This document shows, in pieces, positions 1 through 64,000 of a stretch of 64,000 nt of DNA (the stretch's first letter is position 1; every line of letters starts with the position of its first letter). Made by a program: the position numbers and the translations under genes. The stretch comes from Amorphochlora amoebiformis (lineage: Eukaryota; Cercozoa; Chlorarachniophyceae). The notes below the pieces were generated by a model that did not search any database, was not told where the DNA came from, and saw only the letters and a list, made by a program, of their open reading frames with translations. The stretch lies in assembly GCA_054601695.1 (NCBI GenBank), contig BAAHQB010000335.1, forward strand, positions 1 through 64,000, read 5' to 3'.

Positions 1-145
1 ATGTATATAGTTTATATAGATAAAGCTCTAATATGTATGTATGTAATGTGAAGATATATGTATTTGAATTATTTCCATGTACTATATATATATATATATT
101 ATATATACATATATATATATATATTTATATATATATGAATATTAC
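1..145. repeat. TA-rich simple sequence at left edge
   Basis: Mostly (TA)n with short interruptions. It would be intron downstream of the exon at 146-230 on the minus strand, whose donor (AAG followed by GTAATATTC) points into it. I see no coding segment in it. Confidence 0.7.
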
Positions 146-23595
<23,450 letters not shown>

Positions 23596-23615
23596 CTAAT
23601 ATATGTATTTTATAT

Positions 23616-23653
<38 letters not shown>

Positions 23654-23660
23654 TATATAC

Positions 23661-23696
<36 letters not shown>

Positions 23697-23832
23697 ACGA
23701 TAAAAGGTTTAATGGGAACCTACATACACACGCAGACACACACATATTATATATATTTATATATATACATATATGTTTATTATGTATATATATATATACT
23801 TATATATATATTCGCGATATATAGGTTGAATG

Positions 23833-23874
<42 letters not shown>

Positions 23875-23997
23875 ATATATATGAAATGTATAGGTTTAAT
23901 GTGAACTTACACGTATTTACATAAATATAATACATATATATATATATATATATAAATATATATGTATATATATATATGTATATATACATACATATAT

Positions 23998-24094
<97 letters not shown>

Positions 24095-24145
24095 GCAATA
24101 TACAGGTTTAATGGTAAGTTAAAAGTCTGGTCAAAAGCCTAATAT

Positions 24146-24225
<80 letters not shown>

Positions 24226-24231
24226 ATATAT

Positions 24232-24266
<35 letters not shown>

Positions 24267-24394
24267 TATATATATATGTATATATGCAATATACACTTTA
24301 ATGTTAAGTTACAAGTCTTTTCGAAAGTGTAAAATCATACATACTTATATATACACACACACATATATATATATATATACATACATATATACTT

Positions 24395-24435
<41 letters not shown>

Positions 24436-24492
24436 ATGTACAGGTTTAATATTAAGTTACAAGTCTTGTCGAAAATCCAATATATACATATG

Positions 24493-24539
<47 letters not shown>

Positions 24540-24630
24540 TATACATATTGTTGAGTTACAAGTCTTGTCGAAAGTGTAATGTATGTATGTATATATATAA
24601 ATATGTATGTATATATATATATATCTGTAC

Positions 24631-24671
<41 letters not shown>

Positions 24672-24697
24672 ATGAAATATACAGGCTTAATGTTCAG

Positions 24698-36012
<11,315 letters not shown>

Positions 36013-36060
36013 CTATATATATATATGTAATTCATGCGTTTATTTACACCTCAGTAAATA

Positions 36061-36111
<51 letters not shown>

Positions 36112-36285
36112 AGTACTACATGAGTTTATTCATCACTTCTCGAACAGTCGAGCTTTTCAAAGACTTGTCGTCACTTATATAGACATATTATAAACTTATA
36201 TACATATATTAATAAACTTCCAACATAATACAAATTTACCTGTACATGTGCATGTTCTTTCAAGTTGATTTATGAGTTTTTTGGT

Positions 36286-36320
<35 letters not shown>

Positions 36321-36357
36321 GTATGTATATATTGCATGCATACAAGCATACATATAC

Positions 36358-36391
<34 letters not shown>

Positions 36392-36406
36392 TATATTCTA
36401 TATATA

Positions 36407-36441
<35 letters not shown>

Positions 36442-36464
36442 TATTTATATATATAATACAAAAA

Positions 36465-36496
<32 letters not shown>

Positions 36497-36559
36497 CTAC
36501 ATATATACAATATATATATATATATATAAATATATATATATATAATATATATATACAAG

Positions 36560-36612
<53 letters not shown>

Positions 36613-36613
36613 T

Positions 36614-36653
<40 letters not shown>

Positions 36654-36689
36654 GTACATGTATATATATACATATATATATATATATTT

Positions 36690-36764
<75 letters not shown>

Positions 36765-36809
36765 TTATCTCTTTCTCTCCCCTCTCTCTCATTCTCTCTC
36801 TCCCTCTCT

Positions 36810-39075
<2,266 letters not shown>

Positions 39076-39202
39076 TTTAACAAGCCGACAAACTAATTTG
39101 GATTCTGATATTGGATATCGCTAAAGCCTACAGAGATATCATCCGAATATCCGACTAAACCTGTAAAATGCACGTGCCGTAGTTCACACTACGGCAATAA
39201 AG
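39076..39202. promoter_or_regulatory. Divergent 127-bp intergenic region with hairpin
   Basis: This gap lies between two divergent start codons (39075 minus, 39203 plus) and should hold both promoters and both 5' leaders. It has no simple repeat, unlike almost all other noncoding DNA in the window. It contains several GATATC/GGATAT half-palindromes, a CACGTG palindrome at 39171-39176, and a perfect 8-bp stem with a 4-base loop at 39176-39195 (GCCGTAGT, TCAC, ACTACGGC), ending seven bases before the plus-strand ATG. No TATA box stands out. Confidence 0.45.
39176..39195 (+). other. Perfect 8-bp hairpin just upstream of a start codon
   Basis: GCCGTAGT and ACTACGGC are exact reverse complements around a TCAC loop. 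In the mRNA of the plus-strand gene this would be a stable stem ending seven nucleotides before the AUG at 39203. It could reduce initiation or bind a regulator, or as DNA it could be a palindromic factor site. There is no U-run to suggest a terminator. Confidence 0.5.
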
Positions 39203-40268
39203 ATGTCCCCGACCTGTCAGCCCTTGTTTAATGGGATGCTAGGACTTGGCATAGTCCTAGTGCTGGTGAATACCCTCTTGTGGATTCAGTGGTCACGTGA
39301 AAACCAAAACAGGTAGACTTTCTAAATTTATACGACTATTTAACCGATTTACAGATATTTACGAGTAAAAAATCAGAACCATCCCCGCTGGATCATCAGA
39401 GATCTCCCTCCAGCAGCGAAATATATACATGTATGTCACAATTTCCATTCCAAGGATTTTTCTAAATTACCCGGGGGGCAGACTATGTTTCGTAGGGTTA
39501 TCTGCAACGCTGTCGTGGAACGTGGTGGCCTGTCTTTGCTTCTGCTGGCGACTACGCTCAGCTTTGAGCATGTCTGCAGACGTAATGATTCTCTTAATCG
39601 AAAATACCAGTTGAATGAGTGAAACTTCTGGACTACGTAGGTTGGGGTCGCCTTTTTGATTCTATATATAGTGTATCTAGCCACCATCTCGAACTACAAG
39701 ATTCGAAATAAATCGATCCCGGTAATAAAGCTCATTTTACTTTGCCTCATCCCACGTACTGTCACTTTTCATCAACACACATATATCTACATCTACACAG
39801 CCAATACAGATTACCACGGCCAGAATTTCACGCATCGTAAATATCCATGCACACATTTACACGGCCGATGGGATGCCGTAATTATCCGTTTGTTACACGT
39901 GGAGAGCATGCATACTGCAGGGTCCGAAAACATCCATGTACAAACCTGCCTATGAACGTCAAAGAACAAAATGTATGTTTTCACGGATTGTGGACACCTA
40001 TAGACGTACTAAGTTTATGAAGTATAACTAGGATAGAGTAACATTGTAATTACAGGTAATGTTTTCTTCTATGTCAGAAATCTACACAAACCCTATTTGG
40101 CGTGATGATGGCTGTCTATGTAGTCACGGCTCTGGTGTCTTGGGTAATTGCAATGCACATTGCATGTACATATCTGTCGTTTTCATGCACATGTATTTCT
40201 ATGTAATACACACACACATAAATATACATGTATGTGTGCACATATCTATACAAACACACATGTACATA

Positions 40269-40328
<60 letters not shown>

Positions 40329-40547
40329 TGTATGTATGTATAATGTAGTACACATGTAAGCATATTACTCATCCTAACCTCAGTTTCTAACTGTTTTCTA
40401 CGGAACCTACAAATACTCGAGCATTCGCTATCTCGGAAACACGTTGGTAGGCTTGTTCCTTGCCATCTTGTTCTGGAAGTCTCTCGGTGGAGTACTGAAG
40501 GTGATATAAATAACAGATACATAAATATATAGATATATTCAAATATA

Positions 40548-40588
<41 letters not shown>

Positions 40589-40838
40589 AATTATAGCATA
40601 CTTGAAACTCACGTTTCGACAGATTTACAGTGCAAACAGTCGCATGAGGCAATCTGCCAGAGCTCACAGGAGAGACGTATCCATTCAAGTGTCAAAGGCC
40701 ACGAAAAAGAGCTCAAAGAGATGTACGACTCAGAAGAATAGCAAAAGATTTGATGAAATGGATAGGAAAGAGGATGATGCTTCTGAGGCTCATAGTGCGG
40801 ATTCGAAGTCGATAAAGAACGGGGTATGTGTTTGTTCG

Positions 40839-40897
<59 letters not shown>

Positions 40898-41534
40898 AGA
40901 TGTATATATGTAAACACACATATTGTATATGCATATGTAGATACGATACAATTATATACACATACATGTACATATATCCCAAAATCAGCCCGGTAAAGGC
41001 GGGTGTATGTTTCGCAAAATTAGAAATATATGCAACTGCCGTCGTCGGAACAATTCCTATGATGACCATTAAAATGGTCTTTGGGGCCTCCTCACAGGGT
41101 TTATCCCTGCGTCGCAGGGGTGGGAGCGATGCCGTAAAAAAATTAATTTAGTAAGAAAAAAAGTGCGAAGGATGTCTATCGCTTCCCATAATGATGTCCA
41201 GTCATCGTTCAATTTTATCATTCCTTTCGCAAGCAATTCTTCAGTCAGTGAATTCCTGCTCTGCCTCTATTGATTGGTTACCCGTTTAAAAAAACGCTTA
41301 GATTGTGATTAATTTGATTGGGACAAGGTTTGTATATGCACAGAATCTAGAGAATATTCCTAGAATCTTCGTAAATGATCCGGGAGCGTGACATGGGGTG
41401 AATTAAGGCCTTGTCACCTAATAGTCTGAACCCTATCACAACCGCGTAGTACCGGGTGAGATGATTTCCAGCAATCTTCAGGAACTCCAACGATCTCCAG
41501 CGTAGCACTATATTGCTATTTGAACAATATATAC

Positions 41535-41567
<33 letters not shown>

Positions 41568-43342
41568 CGTCCATGTTTATGTGTATTTTTACATAAATAC
41601 TATCTATATATTTTGTATAAACTATATTTCCATATCATACACACACAACACGAGAAACCTTCCTCATAATCCAAATTTCCAATCAGCTCTAACCAAACAA
41701 ATCATTCTTTTCAGACGACAGTAGCCTGCTCAAAATACGCCCGAAATGATGACAACATAGGCCAACAATCTGAGGGAAGACCTTATGATATTCAAGCTCA
41801 TATCGTGGATTCACACCTGCGACATCCGTCTGATTTTAAGATGGATCAGTCTGAGAGAAGAATTTCCAACGGTACAACTTCGAGCATCGCTTCACACCTG
41901 CGACACCCGTCTGACTTTAAAATGAATGAGTCTGAGAGAAGAACCTCCAACGCTACGACTGGGAGCATAGCTTCACACCTGCGACACCCGTCTGACTTTA
42001 AAATGAATCAGTCTGAGAGAAGAACCTCCAACGCTACGACTGGGAGCATCGCTTCACACCTGCGAAAAAACTCTGACTTTAAAATGAATCGGTCTGAGAG
42101 AGGAACTTCCAACGTTACAACTCAGAGCGTCTTTTCACACCTACGACACCCGCTTGACTGTAAGATGAATCAGTCTGAGATAAGAGTTCGCAACGCTCCA
42201 ACTGGGAGCGTCACTTCACGCCTACGACACGCATCTGATTTTAAGATGGATCAGTCTGAGATAAGAGTTTCCAACCCTCAAACTCAGAGTGTAGATTCAC
42301 ACCTGGGTTGTCCATCTGACATTAAGATGGATCAGTTAGAGGGAAGAGTATCCAATGCTCCAGCTCAGAGCCTCGGTTCAATACAGCCATCTAATCGATC
42401 TTCTGAACTGAATGTATCTGGAGCAGGTTGTATGTTTGTGTGTATATATTTGTGTTAAGTCTAATGATATATATAAACATGTATATGTATATATGTACAC
42501 ACACATATATATATATATAGATGTACATATATATATATATATATATATGTATGTAGTTAGGTCATGTTATATGCATGTGTATGTGTATATGTGTATGTAT
42601 ATATACATGTTTATGTGTATATGTATATCACGCAGACTCACACACACTTATTTACAATATATCTATATAATACATGTGTGTATGTGTGTATATAATATAT
42701 GTGTACACACATATATACATACACATATACACACACACACTTATATACAATATATCTATATAATACATGTGTACATGTGTGTATATAATATATGTGTATG
42801 TGTATGTGAACATATATATATATATATATATATATATACATGCATGTGAACATATATATATGTATAGACATACATTCACATATGTATATATATATGTATG
42901 TACATATATGCATGTATATCCAAATATATACAAAATGTGTATATAAATATTTAGGCGATAGTAGCGGGCTTGAAGGGGTTCAAAGGCTTGATCCCTACAA
43001 TAAGGCTGGGGAAACGGTATATTAAAATATATAGATAACATATATATGTGTATTTATATTCATATATTATATAAGATATATATATATATATAGATGTATA
43101 TAATATGTACAAACATATGCATGTATATGCATATATACACATATACACACACAGATTCCTCAAGAAGAATCAAGGAATGCGGAACGCGAAACTCGCATAC
43201 AAAAATCCAGGAACAAGATAAGGTACCTAAATTACGGTTAGGGTTAAGGCTAGGATTCGGAATCAGATTAAGCGACATGGCTCAGTCAGAAGACCATTTC
43301 CTTCACCAACTTTACCTCGATTTCACTCATGTTCGCGCATGA
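39203..43342 (+). CDS. Four-helix membrane protein with seven 27-residue tail repeats
   Basis: Exons: 39203-39312, 39482-39581, 40078-40143, 40384-40500, 40623-40823, 41715-42426, 42955-43016, 43155-43222, 43267-43342 ending in TGA. All phases agree, giving 503 residues. Four hydrophobic segments fall at about residues 12-28 ([14 protein letters not shown]), 38-58, 76-100 ([11 protein letters not shown] onward) and 110-127 ([11 protein letters not shown]). A basic, Ser/Thr-rich hydrophilic tail follows. Residues 231-419 are seven tandem 27-residue repeats (41811-42377) with consensus beginning [17 protein letters not shown]. The topology is tetraspan-like, but I see none of the diagnostic loop cysteine motifs of tetraspanins, so no family is assigned. 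The ATG at 39203 was chosen because the frame is open from it and the first exon ends at a GT with matching phase. A possible extra or alternative exon in the same phase starts at about 40990 and reaches a stop at 41073. The final exon's frame continues past its TGA into the next gene. Confidence 0.7.
41340..41530. mobile_element. Dispersed tRNA-like element, copy 4 (fragment)
   Basis: Has CCTAATAGTCTGAACCC (as at 46556), GTACCGGGTGAGATGATTTCCAGCAATC and an AACAATATA end. It sits in the intron before exon 41715-42426. Confidence 0.55.
41811..42377 (+). repeat. 81-bp tandem coding repeat, 7 copies
   Basis: Seven in-frame 81-bp units encode 27 residues each. Units 2 and 3 are nearly identical at DNA level, while units 4 to 7 have diverged (SHLRKN.., SRLRHA.., SHLGCP..). 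The invariant core is S.L....D.KM..(S/L)E...(S/R)N, with many Ser/Thr and one Lys-Met pair per unit. This looks like a cytoplasmic or extracellular spacer that has grown by unequal crossing-over. Confidence 0.9.
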
Positions 43343-43357
43343 GTCACTTTCGTCAAA

Positions 43358-44019
43358 ATGGGAGTCGTATACCCAGGATCAAACCGTGGGTTGTTGTCAT
43401 TCTTCGAAAAATCCCTTTCGATAACGTTCAAAGACAGCCTCGTGAACTTTGAGGCATGTAGTTCCACTTCGTGGTAGAGTTTAATCACTTTAGCACGATA
43501 ATCTCTCGCTTTGGGCCGGTCTCCTCTGGAGACAGGCTAGTTTGAAATATTGCGGAAACACCTTCATTCATACCATACATTCATACATGCATACGTACAT
43601 GCATACATGCATTGCATACGAACAGGGTCAGGATTATTAACGGTTAGCGCTATTGTTGTTTTATAGTATAAGAACTACACTACTTTTCGCTAATACCTAG
43701 CCCGCACCTAACCCTAATCATAACCCTGAGTAGGTCTCATGTGTATAATCTAGGTGCGCAATCTGTTGGTCGATACCAGTGACATGTGTAGTTGTTACCA
43801 TTGGGGCCTTTTTTGCTATCACTGGGATGTTGTCTGACAAGACTTTTGAGGTGAGGATTATTTTGAAGATTTCATGTATGAGTCGTAAATCGTATGTGTG
43901 TATGTGTGTGTGTTTATATTTTTTGGGGTTTATACATATATGTATATATAATGTGTATATGTTCAGTAATATTTTTAAAAACATATATGTCTATGCATGT
44001 TTATATAATAGTAAATACA

Positions 44020-44060
<41 letters not shown>

Positions 44061-44356
44061 ATGTGTATGTGTAACAGTTATCGTATATATATGTATAAAC
44101 GTACATGTATGTATATATATATATATATGTATATATATGTATTATATGTTATTTAGACGTTGGAAAAGACCGAGTCATTCTCAGCCGTATACTGAATTAC
44201 AATTATAATAGATTACATATATATATATATAGGAGGAGATTAAAGAAGACCAAGAATCAACATCAGCCAATTGTTTCTTCTTCGTCGCTCAGCTAGCTCA
44301 TTACGGTAAGCAACATACATATATTTATAAATATATATATATATATATGTATATAT

Positions 44357-44400
<44 letters not shown>

Positions 44401-44494
44401 ATTGAGTATGTATATATACATATATATACTGCAATATATACAAATATACATGTGTGTATACATACATATATATATATGTATACATGTATTAATA

Positions 44495-44535
<41 letters not shown>

Positions 44536-44614
44536 GTATACATATATATATATATATATATTTACAATACATAAACCTATACGTACAAAATATACCTATA
44601 TATACGTATGTGTG

Positions 44615-44648
<34 letters not shown>

Positions 44649-44829
44649 TTGGTATATGTATATATATATATGCGTTTGTATATATTGTTTTTCACTTACA
44701 TCAAATCTAGCACAGATATCTCCACATACACATTCAATCTTAGGAGTTATCATCTTCGTTCTCTTTTGGGGAGGCGGGGATGGATTTTCCATTTGCAAAC
44801 GCTGCCGAGATCTATACCGGTCGGTATGA
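43358..44829 (+). CDS. Small protein with two or three membrane segments
   Basis: Exons: 43358-43457, 43780-43850, 44157-44186, 44233-44305, 44744-44829, giving 119 residues in consistent phase. It begins [20 protein letters not shown]. Hydrophobic segments are [14 protein letters not shown] and [10 protein letters not shown] running on into GVIIFVLFW, and the C-terminus has a CKRC pair. The end is read as GTA TGA at 44824-44829, but GTATGA is also a plausible donor, so more exons could follow. The ATG lies only 15 bp after the TGA of the preceding gene and in the same frame, so this may be the second half of one gene interrupted by TGA. Confidence 0.55.
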
Positions 44830-45666
44830 GCATTCTAAAAATGTAAATACTTTAGATATTTAGTCCAATGAGTCCATTCGGCACTGGCCATAACAGTTGC
44901 AATAGATTAACTATTCAACGGAGAGCGATTCAATGAATTATTATTGATCAAATGCCTTGTGTATGTCGAAATAGCGATCATTATATTGACTCAGGCTCTA
45001 TTTAGACTCTAATATAGTATTCTTAATAATTAGCCTACCCTAGTATGTGTATAGATTCAGATACGGTCTAGTACTTAATTCTAGAATTGATATTACTTTC
45101 TATACCCTACAGGACACTCACCTAGTTACTGACACTAGTAGTACGGTTATGATTACCGATCGTATTAGAAATGTTAACCCTAATCATTAGTCTAGTTCTA
45201 GTATTACTCATGATGAAGTTTTTTTACTAGGGATTCAGATTATGTGTTTGATAGCGCGATCATGAATGCAGCTATCTAGATTCAACCTTCTAAGGCTCGC
45301 CATACCAGGCTACTTCTCGATACTTTCTAGTACAGTAGTAACTAGATTGAAGCTGACCATGAGTCTATGACGGTATCGCCGTCTAAGTTAATCTTTAGTA
45401 CTAGCTCACATGTGACTGACAGACTGCAGTATATGAGATAGAATCATCACAACAAGTATTTAGTAGAGAAGAATATGTCCTAAAAGCTATCTCCCTATCT
45501 GAGAGTTAGTCCCTTACTACGAATATTAATCTAGCTCCAGTAGCCGCTAGTAGTATTAAATTCAATTATATTTAGCCACTCTAGACACTGGTATTTGAGA
45601 GAAGTCTAAACTACTTCTTTGATTTCGTATCCGAACTTAAAATTTTCGCAACCCGAAGAACTGTAC
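44830..45666. other. Convergent intergenic region, non-repetitive, CTAG-rich
   Basis: This region separates the 3' ends of a plus gene and of eRF3. It is unusual here in having no TA, CT or TTAGGG arrays. CTAG is conspicuously common (about fifteen by eye in 0.8 kb). All six frames are closed at short intervals and I see no RNA gene. It could be decayed transposon sequence or two 3' UTRs. Confidence 0.5.

Positions 45667-64000
<18,334 letters not shown>

Noticed and set aside
41073-41151. Exon continuing [15 protein letters not shown]
   Set aside because: Open in one frame, but that frame does not join exon 40623-40823 in phase. The phase-compatible frame reaches a stop at about 41073.

Overview
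This window is eukaryotic nuclear DNA, almost certainly from a unicellular organism that I cannot name. More than half of it is simple sequence: long (TA)n tracts, (CA)n, (CT/GA)n and arrays of degenerate TTAGGG telomere-type hexamers. The long reading frames inside these tracts (Tyr-Ile, Leu-Ser, Asn-Pro, Arg-Val, Arg-Glu runs) are artefacts. The real genes are broken into very short exons of about 14 to 200 bp (one of 712 bp) separated by simple-sequence introns, so almost no real gene shows up as one long ORF. I built gene models by hand, joining islands with GT..AG borders whose codon phases agree across junctions.

Layout. (1) 146-23595, minus: a long gene running off the left edge, about 36 exons, at least 670 residues, mainly helical, family not recognised. 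(2) 24698-36012, minus: a second helical protein of about 294 residues whose 5' end is unclear. (3) 36810-39075, minus: a small protein of about 127 residues with a basic N-terminus that resembles a mitochondrial targeting signal. (4) 39203-43342, plus: a protein with four predicted membrane segments and a long tail carrying seven copies of a 27-residue repeat. It is divergent from gene 3 across a 127-bp gap. (5) 43358-44829, plus: a small membrane protein in the same frame as gene 4, separated from it by one in-frame TGA. (6) 45667-63339, minus: eRF3, the GTPase of translation termination. It has 24 exons, 497 residues, and every G-domain motif is visible. Genes 5 and 6 converge on about 840 bp of non-repetitive intergenic DNA.

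The introns are the most unusual part. TA tracts commonly abut exons and supply both the donor (GTATAT) and the acceptor (TATATAG). Telomere-type arrays sit inside introns, usually with the CCCTAA strand as the sense strand, and often end exactly at a splice acceptor, taking the place of the polypyrimidine tract. Many exons have one or more decayed partial copies nearby, carrying one splice border and embedded in TA repeat. A dispersed element family with tRNA-like ends, mostly inserted in TA tracts, occurs about ten times.

The eRF3 call rests on homology seen across the whole protein. The other genes rest on splice logic, phase agreement and protein-like composition, without transcript evidence.
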